Source: Chloroflexota bacterium
GTDB taxonomy: Bacteria > Chloroflexota > Limnocylindria > P2-11E
NCBI GenBank assembly: GCA_005883775.1
Contig: VBEU01000056.1
Span: forward strand, 1-41,468
Direction of reading: 5' to 3'
Length of the DNA: 41,468 nucleotides
Made by a program: the position numbers and the translations under genes. The notes below the pieces were generated by a model, which was not told the origin of the DNA, ran no database searches, and saw only the letters and a list, made by a program, of their open reading frames with translations. Positions 30,997 to 41,068 of the stretch are shown here, one piece after another (position 1 is the first letter of the stretch; each line of letters begins with the position of its first letter).

Positions 30997-31815
30997 CTAC
31001 CGAAGTGCGTCGCGAAGGAACGCGAGCACGCGCGCGCGGTACTCGTCCGGGAACGCGTTGATCGCACCGACGTGGCCGCCGCGCGGCGCGACCCACAGGT
31101 CCTTCGGTTCTCCGGCGGCCGCGAACAGCCGGCGGGCTCCATCGAGCGGCGTCGTCGCGTTGTCGTCGTCCGCGGAATGGATGAGCAGGATCGGTCGGGG
31201 CGATATCCGTGAGATCGCATCGAGCGGGCGGGCCTTCGTTACGTCCACCCCGACCATCGCGTTCACCGCCGGGACGCCGAGCGGCGGAACTGGCAGTCGA
31301 AAGGGCCCGACATCAATGACACCGAGACGTGCGAGCTGGAAGTCCTGGTCGGTCCACGCACTATCCGCGACGACCGCCGCGATCCGCGGATCCAGAGCGG
31401 CCGCGAGGATCGCTGCGCCGGCGCCCAGCGAGATCCCGAGCACCGCCACGTGGTCCGTGCGGAACACTTCGCCCGCGGTCTGTACGGCTGCCACGATGTC
31501 GCGCGGCTCCGTCGCCCCCAGTCCGATCGTGGCACCGCCGCTTCGCCCTGCGCCGCGCAGATCGAGGAGCAGCGCGTTGTAACCGGCGTCATGGAGGAAT
31601 CGCGCCCACGGCACCATCTCCGCCCGCGAGGTCTTGAAGCCGTGGACGAGAACGATCGCCGGCGCGCCGACTTTCGCGAGCGCGAGCCACGCCCGGATCG
31701 GCGTGCCGTCGGTCGATTCGAAGGTGACGTCCGCGACGCTGAGGCCGGCCGGCACGCTCGGCTCCGAGTGCTGTGCCGAGACAAGCGAGTACGCACGAGC
31801 GACCGGGAGAAGCAC
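30997..31815 (-). CDS. Membrane-anchored alpha/beta hydrolase
   Basis: 272 residues from GTG 31815. Catalytic triad: Ser in VLGISLGAGAA (GxSxG), Asp in LIHSADDDN and His in GGHVGAI. The oxyanion region is LVHGFKTSRAEM. Similar proteins are esterases or YfhR/BAAT-like hydrolases of unknown substrate. Codons in frame upstream of the GTG encode KRVSAVLIVLAILAW, an obvious membrane anchor that the listed start would cut, but no ATG, GTG or TTG lies before it; CTG near 31880 inside the nudix gene is one candidate. The true protein therefore probably starts upstream with a rare codon. Convergent with the DinB fusion, one base apart. Confidence 0.8.
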   Translation of the reverse strand: MLLPVARAYSLVSAQHSEPSVPAGLSVADVTFESTDGTPIRAWLALAKVGAPAIVLVHGFKTSRAEMVPWARFLHDAGYNALLLDLRGAGRSGGATIGLGATEPRDIVAAVQTAGEVFRTDHVAVLGISLGAGAAILAAALDPRIAAVVADSAWTDQDFQLARLGVIDVGPFRLPVPPLGVPAVNAMVGVDVTKARPLDAISRISPRPILLIHSADDDNATTPLDGARRLFAAAGEPKDLWVAPRGGHVGAINAFPDEYRARVLAFLRDALR

Positions 31816-31859
31816 CCAGGCAAGGATCGCAAGGACGATGAGGACGGCGGAGACACGCT

Positions 31860-32336
31860 TTACCGCTTTGATTTCGCCCAGCCCGCCGCAGAAGCCGCAC
31901 GCCGTTCGATGATCCCGCGCTGGTCCGCGCGGACGTCCGGAAGATCCGCCGGGTCGAAGGCGCGGAGCTCGACGAGCTCGCTCGACAACCGCTCAATGCC
32001 TCCGACCGGCCGGTACGCATACACGATCTCGACGCGTTGCCAGCGATAGCCCTGATTTGCTTCGAGGATCGGCCCGACCTCGATGTCGATACCGGTCTCC
32101 TCGCGGACCTCTCGCGCCAGCGCCTCTTCCAGCCGCTCGCGCGGCGAGAGGAACCCACCCAGGAAACGCCACTCCGGGGCACCAAAGCGATGGCGCGCCA
32201 GGATCACGTGGCCGTTTGGATCGACGCCAAGCCCAACGACACCGACGAGAAATCGCGCCTGCGTGCGGTCCAAGATGCGCCGCTGCCAGCGCACGGGAAG
32301 GGCGTTATAGAAAAGGGCGAGGAGCCGAAAGAGCAC
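31860..32336 (-). CDS. Nudix hydrolase
   Basis: 158 residues. The Nudix box GFLSPRERLEEALAREVREE-TGI matches Gx5Ex7REUxEExGU fully, so the magnesium-binding glutamates are present. The N-terminal FRLLALFYNALPVRWQRRI is amphipathic and might touch the membrane. Substrate (nucleotide diphosphate derivative) cannot be inferred. GTG 32336 is preceded by TAGTCT 6 nt upstream, so it leads its unit, and the hydrolase gene follows directly, overlapping if its true start is upstream. Confidence 0.88.
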   Translation of the reverse strand: MLFRLLALFYNALPVRWQRRILDRTQARFLVGVVGLGVDPNGHVILARHRFGAPEWRFLGGFLSPRERLEEALAREVREETGIDIEVGPILEANQGYRWQRVEIVYAYRPVGGIERLSSELVELRAFDPADLPDVRADQRGIIERRAASAAGWAKSKR

Positions 32337-32348
32337 GGAGACAGACTA
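32337..32348 (-). promoter_or_regulatory. Putative leaderless promoter (-10) of the nudix gene
   Basis: Minus strand TAGTCT (32348-32343), 6 nt, then GTG at 32336. Fits TANNNT, with no Shine-Dalgarno. Only about 60 bp separate it from the divergent small membrane gene. Confidence 0.45.
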
Positions 32349-32411
32349 TGTTCGCTGGCTACAGATGGTCGGCTGCATTGAGATGGTCACCTCCGCCGAG
32401 ATAGACCGTTG

Positions 32412-32750
32412 GTGATCGCTGTGTTTTTCGCGGCGGTAATCATCAGCGCGCTCACGTTCATGTGGTCGCTGCGTTCTCGCATCCGATACCTGCGCCTGCG
32501 GCAGAGATCCGGCGATGTGCCGCCCTTTGCGAAACGGGAGGTCATTGAAGAAGCCTACCGGCGACCATGGACATTCCCGATCAGGGTCGGCGCGCTTTGG
32601 CGCGCGCAGACAGCTTGGGATCGGGTGACCCACGCTGACCCGGTGCTCGCGGCCGCCAAGCGCGAATCTGAGCGGCACCAAAAGCTCGCGTTGGTCGTCT
32701 ACGTCGCCTGTTTAGCGGCCATCTTTCTCGCGGCAGAAATCGGCCGATGA
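32412..32750 (+). CDS. Small membrane protein of unknown function
   Basis: 112 residues from GTG 32412 (TTG 32409 adds one). An N-terminal helix (VFFAAVIISALTFMWSL) and a C-terminal helix (LALVVYVACLAAIFLAA) flank a basic, soluble middle with FAKREVIEEAYRRPW. Both ends could span the membrane, leaving about 70 residues on one side. I do not recognise the family. Convergent with the beta-propeller lipoprotein, 24 bp apart. Amino acid composition is protein-like, and the divergent spacing to the nudix gene fits a real gene. Confidence 0.55.
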   Translation: MIAVFFAAVIISALTFMWSLRSRIRYLRLRQRSGDVPPFAKREVIEEAYRRPWTFPIRVGALWRAQTAWDRVTHADPVLAAAKRESERHQKLALVVYVACLAAIFLAAEIGR

Positions 32751-32774
32751 GGGCTGGCCGGATTCGTCTGGTTA

Positions 32775-33905
32775 TTACGGCCCACCTATCGGCACCGCCC
32801 CTATTCCATGCGCCTTCGGCACTGGGATCTTCTGCGTGACTGCGCGCGTCTTCACGTCGATCACATTCACCATGCCGTCGACGTTCGTGGTCGTGAGGAG
32901 TCGATCGCCCTCGGGGTCGTACGTCGTGTGAAACGGCTGCTGACCGAGCTTTGTCTCCGAGAGGACCCGACGGTCCTTCCAATCGACCCAGAGGAGGCCT
33001 GGTCCGAGGTGGTCCGAGATGACCATGAGCGATTTGTCCGCCATGAAAAAGACTCCGTCCTGGTCGACCTTCTCGGTGTGGAAGGGATAGGTACCCGGGA
33101 GATGGATCTCTTTCTTCACCGTCTTCGTGACCGGGTCGTAGATGACCATCCGGTCGGACGGCTTATCGAGGAACCCCGAGGAGCTCGACCAGACTTCACT
33201 CTGATCGGGTGTGAAGTACGCATCGTGAACGTCGCTGACCTTGATCTGCGTGATCTTGTTCGTGTCGAGGTCGTACACGCGAAGAACGTCGGCTTGCGAC
33301 GTGTTCGTGAGCGTGAACCAGAGCTCGTTCGGGCGGCTCGGCGCGATCGTGAGCACGTGCTGCGGCACGCCGACCATGAGCGGAGGAAGGGACTTCCAGG
33401 TGCCGGCCTCGAAGCGCGCGATGTAGGTGTCGTGCTCATGACCGACGAAAAGCGTCTTGCCGTCGGGGGACCACGTGATCCCGTGGGGCTGCTTCCCCAC
33501 CATCAGGCGGACGACCTCTTTCATCGAGAGGGGATCGATCACCGAGGTGGTGTTGCCCATGCGGTTGTTGACCGCGACCCACTTCCCATCGGGGGAGACT
33601 CCGAGCTGGTGCGGGAGCTTGCCGACCGCGATCTTTCCGACGAGGGCGTACGGCTCGCCGGGTCTTCCGTCGAGCACCCAGACCTGGTCGGTGCTTTCGG
33701 AGGCAACGAAGATGCGGAGCTTCGAATACAGCGGTGCGGGCGATGGCGCGGGGATCGGCGTCGGCGTGGCAGTCGGGGTCGCGACAGGTTGGACCGCGAC
33801 ACTGTCATCGATGATCGGCGCATAAGCGAGCGTCGAACCGCACGCTGCGACGACGATCGTCCCGATGATCGCGAGCGCAAAGGCGCGAACCACTTTTACC
33901 GCCAC
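32775..33905 (-). CDS. YVTN/beta-propeller repeat lipoprotein
   Basis: 376 residues from GTG 33905 (GTG 33893, four codons later, is also possible). A lipoprotein signal peptide ends at the lipobox VVAAC, then a Pro/Thr linker (PTATPTPIPAPSPAP) leads to a propeller of repeated WD-like blades: VWVLDGRPGEP, SVIDPLSMKEVVRL, WSPDGKTLFVGHEH, VYDLDTNKITQI, VIYDPVTKTVKKE and LLTTTNVDGMVNVIDV. Such secreted propellers bind ligands or electron-transfer partners; no enzyme motif is seen. Codons upstream of 33905 are open but run into the ATP synthase unit and lack a signal peptide. Function unknown. Confidence 0.8.
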   Translation of the reverse strand: MAVKVVRAFALAIIGTIVVAACGSTLAYAPIIDDSVAVQPVATPTATPTPIPAPSPAPLYSKLRIFVASESTDQVWVLDGRPGEPYALVGKIAVGKLPHQLGVSPDGKWVAVNNRMGNTTSVIDPLSMKEVVRLMVGKQPHGITWSPDGKTLFVGHEHDTYIARFEAGTWKSLPPLMVGVPQHVLTIAPSRPNELWFTLTNTSQADVLRVYDLDTNKITQIKVSDVHDAYFTPDQSEVWSSSSGFLDKPSDRMVIYDPVTKTVKKEIHLPGTYPFHTEKVDQDGVFFMADKSLMVISDHLGPGLLWVDWKDRRVLSETKLGQQPFHTTYDPEGDRLLTTTNVDGMVNVIDVKTRAVTQKIPVPKAHGIGAVPIGGP

Positions 33906-33972
33906 TCCACCCCACGTCCCCAGCGGCACACAGCCTAGCGGGTCAGCGAGCGCAGGTGTGTCTAACTCGCCG

Positions 33973-34386
33973 TCATCTGCGTCGGCGCCGACCCTCGCTG
34001 ACGCGCAAGCGGACCAGCGCCCGCTGGAGCTCGGCCCTGGCGCGTTGCTCGTCCGCGGCGGACGCCGGGCCCGCGGCGAGGACCTCCTGAGCGCGGTCAC
34101 GCGCCTGCTGCGCTCGACTCGCGTCGATCTCCTCAGCGTGTTCGGCCGCGTCGGTCAGCACGACCACGCGGTCACTCCGAACGTCCATGAATCCACCGAA
34201 CACGGCGAGCACTTCTTCGACGCCGCCGCGCTTCACCTTGAACTCACCCGGACCCAGGGTGGTGAAGAGCGGCGCGTGGTGCGGGAGGATCCCGACGTAG
34301 CCCTCGGTCGCCGGAGCGACGACCATGTCGACATCCTCCTCGTACACCTTGCGCTCGGGTGTGATCACTTCGAGGTGAAGAGGCAC
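33973..34386 (-). CDS. atpC: F1Fo ATP synthase epsilon subunit
   Basis: 137 residues. The beta-sandwich is recognisable from LEVITPERKVYEEDVDMVV, GYVGILPHHAPLFTTL and VFGGFMDVRSDRVVVLTD, followed by the two-helix C-terminal domain (Ala/Arg-rich) that can block rotation of F1. Full length. Last gene of the ATP synthase operon, 4 bp after atpD. The C-terminus ends in a run of five arginines, which is unusual. Confidence 0.93.
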   Translation of the reverse strand: MPLHLEVITPERKVYEEDVDMVVAPATEGYVGILPHHAPLFTTLGPGEFKVKRGGVEEVLAVFGGFMDVRSDRVVVLTDAAEHAEEIDASRAQQARDRAQEVLAAGPASAADEQRARAELQRALVRLRVSEGRRRRR

Positions 34387-34390
34387 TAGC

Positions 34391-35833
<1,443 letters not shown>

Positions 35834-35837
35834 TTTT

Positions 35838-36698
35838 CTACCCCTTGCCGAGGGCCTCGGCCCCCGATGCGATCTCGAGCATCTCCTTGGTGATGCGTGA
35901 TTGACGGGCTTTGTTCGCGGAGAGCGTCAGGTCGTCGATGAGGTCGCCCGCGGCGTCCGTCGCGTTGCGCATCGCGACCATCTGGGCGGAGAAGGCGGAC
36001 GCCTTCGACTCGAGGATGGTCTGGAACACGGCGACCTCGATCAGCCGCGGAATGACTTCGTTCAGGACCGTTTCCGGATCCGGCTCGAAGATGTACTGGA
36101 GCACCGGCTGATCGTCGCGATCCTCCTCCTCAGGGACGAACGGCAAGAGCCGCCGGATCGTCGGCTCCTGCCGGAGGGTATTCACGAATCGCGTAAAAGC
36201 CAGATAGAGCTCGTCCACCTTCCCCGTCACGAACTCCTCAACCGCGACGCGCGCGATCACGTTCGTGTCGGTACTGCTCGGCCGGTCCGGGATCCCGGGA
36301 AACTCGGCCGTCACCGGTGCGCGCAGCCGGCGCAATTGGTTGATGCCTTTGCGCCCGACGGCCACGAACGACGCAGCGGGCTGTTGCTGCGCGAAGCGCA
36401 GCGTCGCTCGGATGAGATTCACGTTCATTGGCCCGACGAGCCCGCGGTCGGTCGTGACGAGCACGATCCCGACGCGCCGGACCTCGCGCCGCGCGAGCAG
36501 CGGACTTGTTTCCGGATCCGCGTAGGGGGCGAGCTCGTTCAAGATCGTCCGCAGCCGCTCCTCGTACGGGCGCGAGGCGAGGACGGCGGCCTGGGCACGG
36601 CGCATCTTCGATGCGGCGACGAGCTGCATCGCGCGCGTGACCTGCTGGATGTTCTTGATGCTCCGGACACGTCGCCGGAGCTCGCGCTCTGAGGGCAC
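35838..36698 (-). CDS. atpG: F1Fo ATP synthase gamma subunit (central stalk)
   Basis: 286 residues. N-terminal helix LRRRVRSIKNIQQVTRAMQL with ASKMRRAQ and C-terminal helix DLTLSANKARQSRITKEMLE form the rotating coiled coil; the Rossmann-like middle has TTDRGLVGPMNVNL. All conserved ends are intact, as needed for torque transmission between the c-ring and alpha/beta. Gap of 3 bp to atpA and 4 bp to atpD. Confidence 0.96.
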   Translation of the reverse strand: MPSERELRRRVRSIKNIQQVTRAMQLVAASKMRRAQAAVLASRPYEERLRTILNELAPYADPETSPLLARREVRRVGIVLVTTDRGLVGPMNVNLIRATLRFAQQQPAASFVAVGRKGINQLRRLRAPVTAEFPGIPDRPSSTDTNVIARVAVEEFVTGKVDELYLAFTRFVNTLRQEPTIRRLLPFVPEEEDRDDQPVLQYIFEPDPETVLNEVIPRLIEVAVFQTILESKASAFSAQMVAMRNATDAAGDLIDDLTLSANKARQSRITKEMLEIASGAEALGKG

Positions 36699-36701
36699 GG
36701 G

Positions 36702-38318
<1,617 letters not shown>

Positions 38319-38329
38319 GTGTATCCCCC

Positions 38330-38860
38330 TTATGAGGCGAGCTGCCGCCCGAGTGCGACGAGCTTGGCATGCACGGATGAATCGATCAGATGGTCGCCGA
38401 CCTGGACTTTCGCGCCCGCGATCAGCGTCGGGTCGACGGCGAACGTCGCGCGAAGCTTCGTCCCGGACTCGCGCTCGAGACGGCTGACGAGCTCGCGGCG
38501 CGCCGGCTCGTCAAGCGCCACGGCTGTCGTGATGCGCGCCTTGGCGATCCCTTCACGCCGGTCGACGAGATCACCGAACGCGATGGCGATCTGTGGCACG
38601 AGGGCGATCCGATCGCTCTCGAGCAGAAGGATCAGAAGCGAGCGGACGATGTCGGGCTCATCGCCAAGCGCGGAGCTGAGCGCATCGACGCGCTGCTTCA
38701 TCGGAACGGACGGGTCGCGGAGTCCCGCGATGGTGAATCGGTCGAAGACCGGAGCGAGCCTTTCGAGCGACGCGCGAAAGTCGCCGACCGTGCGTTCGTC
38801 CGACCCGAGAGCAAGAAGCGCCTCCGCGTAGCGCCGCGCCGCGGATCCGGAGAGCGCCAA
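38330..38860 (-). CDS. atpH: F1Fo ATP synthase delta subunit (peripheral stalk)
   Basis: 176 residues. N-terminal helical bundle (ARRYAEALLALGSDERTVG) and C-terminal domain with ITTAVALDEPARRELVSRL and the typical ending KVQVGDHLIDSSVHAKLVAL (GxxxxDxSV). It links the top of F1 to subunit b. TTG 38860 directly abuts the atpF stop (TAATTG), so translation is probably coupled. Confidence 0.94.
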   Translation of the reverse strand: MALSGSAARRYAEALLALGSDERTVGDFRASLERLAPVFDRFTIAGLRDPSVPMKQRVDALSSALGDEPDIVRSLLILLLESDRIALVPQIAIAFGDLVDRREGIAKARITTAVALDEPARRELVSRLERESGTKLRATFAVDPTLIAGAKVQVGDHLIDSSVHAKLVALGRQLAS

Positions 38861-39397
38861 TTAGCCCTGTTCCACAAGGTTCGCGGCGGCTTCGTCGAGA
38901 GACTGCTCGATCAGGGCGCGATGCTGCTCGGCGTCGACCTCGCGGCCCAGCACGCGGCTCGCCGCGAGGACGACCATGCCCGCGAGCTCCGATCGGAGCT
39001 GCGCGAGCGCCTGGTCATGGAGCTGGTTCGCATCTTCGCGGCCGCGTTCGCGGATGCGATCGGCCTCGGTTTTCGCCTGCGTGCGAATATCGTCCGCCGC
39101 GACCTCGGCGGCCTGCGTCGTCCGCTCGGCGATCGCCTGCGCCTCTCGCCGGGCCTCCGCGAGGAGACGCTCGATCTCGGCCTTGAGCTTCTCGCGATCG
39201 GCCTTCGCCTGCTCGGCCAGCGCCAGACCCTCACGGATCCTGCTGGCGCGGGTCGCGAGCATCGTCGTGATCGGGCCCCACAGCAGTCGTCGCATGAAGT
39301 AGAGGAGCAAGAGGAAATTGACGACCGAGACCAGCACCCAGAACGGGTGCACGGTCGGTACGAAGACCTCTTCCTGGAATCCGGGGCTGAACAGCAC
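38861..39397 (-). CDS. atpF: F1Fo ATP synthase b subunit (peripheral stalk)
   Basis: 178 residues. One N-terminal membrane helix (FWVLVSVVNFLLLLYFM) followed by a long charged coiled coil (REGLALAEQAKADREKLKAE and on) and a delta-binding end (SRVLGREVD). GTG 39397 has GGAGGT 7 nt upstream, but that site is within the 3' arm of a perfect 8-bp hairpin (39403-39422), so translation may be limited relative to atpE. Separated from atpE by 62 bp, the longest gap in the operon. Confidence 0.95.
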   Translation of the reverse strand: MLFSPGFQEEVFVPTVHPFWVLVSVVNFLLLLYFMRRLLWGPITTMLATRASRIREGLALAEQAKADREKLKAEIERLLAEARREAQAIAERTTQAAEVAADDIRTQAKTEADRIRERGREDANQLHDQALAQLRSELAGMVVLAASRVLGREVDAEQHRALIEQSLDEAAANLVEQG

Positions 39398-39402
39398 TTA
39401 CA

Positions 39403-39422
39403 GCACCTCCGCCAGGAGGTGC
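39403..39422 (-). promoter_or_regulatory. Hairpin covering the atpF ribosome binding site
   Basis: On the mRNA, GCACCUCC (39422-39415) pairs perfectly with GGAGGUGC (39410-39403) across a 4-nt loop. The 3' arm contains the whole Shine-Dalgarno GGAGGU, 7 nt before the atpF GTG. No U-run follows, so it is not an intrinsic terminator. It could lower translation of atpF or protect the upstream atpE mRNA. Confidence 0.55.
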
Positions 39423-39459
39423 ACGTATTGGTTCCGACGAGTGGAACGAGACGGACCCA

Positions 39460-39687
39460 TTACGGGTGCGTCAGGAAGATGAGCAGGATCCCCACGACGA
39501 GCGAGAGCACGCCGAGCCCTTCGGCCAGGCCCGCACCGAGGATGAGGTTATTCCGAATGAGGGGCGCCGCATCCGGATTGCGGCCGATCGCCTCGGACGA
39601 CTTCGCTGTCGCGATGCCCAGACCGATACCCACCCCAAGGACCGCGAAGCCGACGGCGATGCCGGCGGCCAGCCAACCGAGATTCAT
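39460..39687 (-). CDS. atpE: F1Fo ATP synthase c subunit (proteolipid ring)
   Basis: 75 residues, two membrane helices joined by the polar loop (SSEAIGRNPDAAP). Helix one has the glycine-rich packing GVGIGLGIA, and helix two has the ion-carrying Glu in AGLAEGLGVLSL. Flanking residues lack the usual sodium-binding Gln/Thr-Ser set, which favours protons. Start overlaps the atpB stop (ATGA). Confidence 0.96.
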   Translation of the reverse strand: MNLGWLAAGIAVGFAVLGVGIGLGIATAKSSEAIGRNPDAAPLIRNNLILGAGLAEGLGVLSLVVGILLIFLTHP

Positions 39688-40610
39688 GCGTGCGATTCCT
39701 CCTTTGTCGTTGTCGCGTGGTTTTCGCCCGATTCGCCATGCGCTTCGTGGGATTCCGTCGCGAGGACGAAGTAGAGCAGCGTCAGTATCGAGAAGATGAC
39801 GGCTTGGAGCAGACCGATGAACATCTCGAACCCGGCGAACAGGAGAAGAACGGGAATCGCGACCACGTAGAGCACTGCGGCCATCACCACGAGCATCACC
39901 TCGCCGCCAAAGACATTTCCCCAGAGTCGCGCGGTGAGCGTCAGGATCCGGATGACCTCAGCGAGGAACTCGATGAAGCCAACGAATATCAGCAGCCCTC
40001 CCAGAAAGGGACCCTCCTTGAGCGATTCGAGGTTCAGCCAGCGCTTGAAGTAGCCTCGACCGAGCGTTCGAATGCCCTCTGCCTGATAGCCAACGAAGGC
40101 GACGATGGCGAGACCGAGCGTGATGTGGTAGTCGGCTGTGGGCGCATGCAACAGAGGGATCTGCCCGACGAGGGGCACCACGCTCAACCAGTTTGAAAGA
40201 AGGATGAAGAGAAAGAGCGTCCCAACCAGGGGGACGTACTTCGCCGCTGCTCGCCCGCCGGTGTCAACGACGAAGTCGTGAAGCGTTTGAACGGTGACTT
40301 CTAGGGCTCCCTGGAGTCCGCTGGGTACCAGCGTCAACCTTCGGGTGCCGACGAAGGAGAGGGCAATAAGGAGCGCCATAACGATCCACATCGTGAGGTG
40401 CGAGTTCGAGATCGAAAGGTCCTCACCAAATGGGTGGAAGAGGGGCTCGCCGGACAGCATGCGGAGAATCCGCTGGGGCGTGATGTCTGGCCAGGTGGGT
40501 AGTCCAAAGACGATCCAGCCGACGCCGACCATGACCAAGTCGATGGCGACTAGGCCCGCGAGAAGGGTCATGGGCGGAAGTGACATGAGCGACCTATCGA
40601 TCGTCCGCAT
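39684..40610 (-). CDS. atpB: F1Fo ATP synthase a subunit
   Basis: 308 residues. The essential arginine lies in LTLTARLWGNVFGGEV on the helix facing the c-ring; other conserved parts are NWLSVVPLVGQIPLLHAPTA and GFEMFIGLLQAVIFSILTL. It forms the two proton half-channels in the membrane. The C-terminal tail (ESHEAHGESGENHATTTKEE) is hydrophilic and His/Glu-rich. ATG 40610 overlaps the atpZ stop (TGATG); TTG 40613 is the alternative. Confidence 0.95.
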   Translation of the reverse strand: MRTIDRSLMSLPPMTLLAGLVAIDLVMVGVGWIVFGLPTWPDITPQRILRMLSGEPLFHPFGEDLSISNSHLTMWIVMALLIALSFVGTRRLTLVPSGLQGALEVTVQTLHDFVVDTGGRAAAKYVPLVGTLFLFILLSNWLSVVPLVGQIPLLHAPTADYHITLGLAIVAFVGYQAEGIRTLGRGYFKRWLNLESLKEGPFLGGLLIFVGFIEFLAEVIRILTLTARLWGNVFGGEVMLVVMAAVLYVVAIPVLLLFAGFEMFIGLLQAVIFSILTLLYFVLATESHEAHGESGENHATTTKEESHA

Positions 40611-40906
40611 CAACGATCTTCCTCATCCTCACCGCTCTCGCGGCGCCGCTCACGCTCTTGTATCTCGCTGTCCCAGCGCTGGCCTGCCGCCCGAGCCGAC
40701 TCTGTCGCCGTTCCCATTGGGCGCGAGAGGTAGTCGCGCAGCAAAGCGGCCATCGCGCCGGCGCCGACGATGAGGCCGAGGAGGATTCCGATCAGGAGTC
40801 CCCAGGGCTTGCTGCCGAGACGATCGTCGATCGCGTTGCCGCCGAACGTACCGGCAAGCAGAGGAACACCGATCGCCACTGCGACCTGCAGCCCCATCTT
40901 GAGCAC
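40610..40906 (-). CDS. atpZ: AtpZ/AtpI-like small membrane protein of the ATP synthase operon
   Basis: 98 residues. Two helices (LQVAVAIGVPLLAGTFGG and WGLLIGILLGLIVGAGAMA) flank a short loop with DDRLGS, the pattern of AtpZ (ATPase_gene1). Proteins of this group assist c-ring assembly or magnesium supply. The C-terminal 35 residues are very charged (EERERRRESGEDEED-type). GTG 40906 or ATG 40897 may be the start; the latter gives MGLQVAV. First gene of the operon and coupled to atpB. Confidence 0.75.
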   Translation of the reverse strand: MLKMGLQVAVAIGVPLLAGTFGGNAIDDRLGSKPWGLLIGILLGLIVGAGAMAALLRDYLSRPMGTATESARAAGQRWDSEIQERERRRESGEDEEDR

Positions 40907-41031
40907 GTCACCAGTTGCGATACGTCACGCTCCGCCCAACGCCGCGATTTTCTGGATCCGACCTGGCCCAGGATCGCCGCGTTGCGAGCGCGCTCCACCC
41001 GGGGTTGCGGGGTGCGGCCAGGGGCACGGTC

Positions 41032-41037
41032 AGTTTA
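41032..41037 (-). promoter_or_regulatory. Candidate -10 for the ATP synthase operon
   Basis: TAAACT on the minus strand (41037-41032) fits TANNNT. It is about 125 nt before atpZ, so the operon would have a long leader, unlike the leaderless units. The region 40907-41068 holds no credible gene. Weak: single hexamer without -35. Confidence 0.25.
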
Positions 41038-41068
41038 GCCGAGGAACTTCGGGTAGGCGAACCGAGCG

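Noticed and set aside
40907..41068. Small gene between atpZ and the CorA-like gene
   Set aside because: Short open frames exist but have no ribosome site and shadow-like composition; the space is better explained as the leader of the ATP synthase operon.
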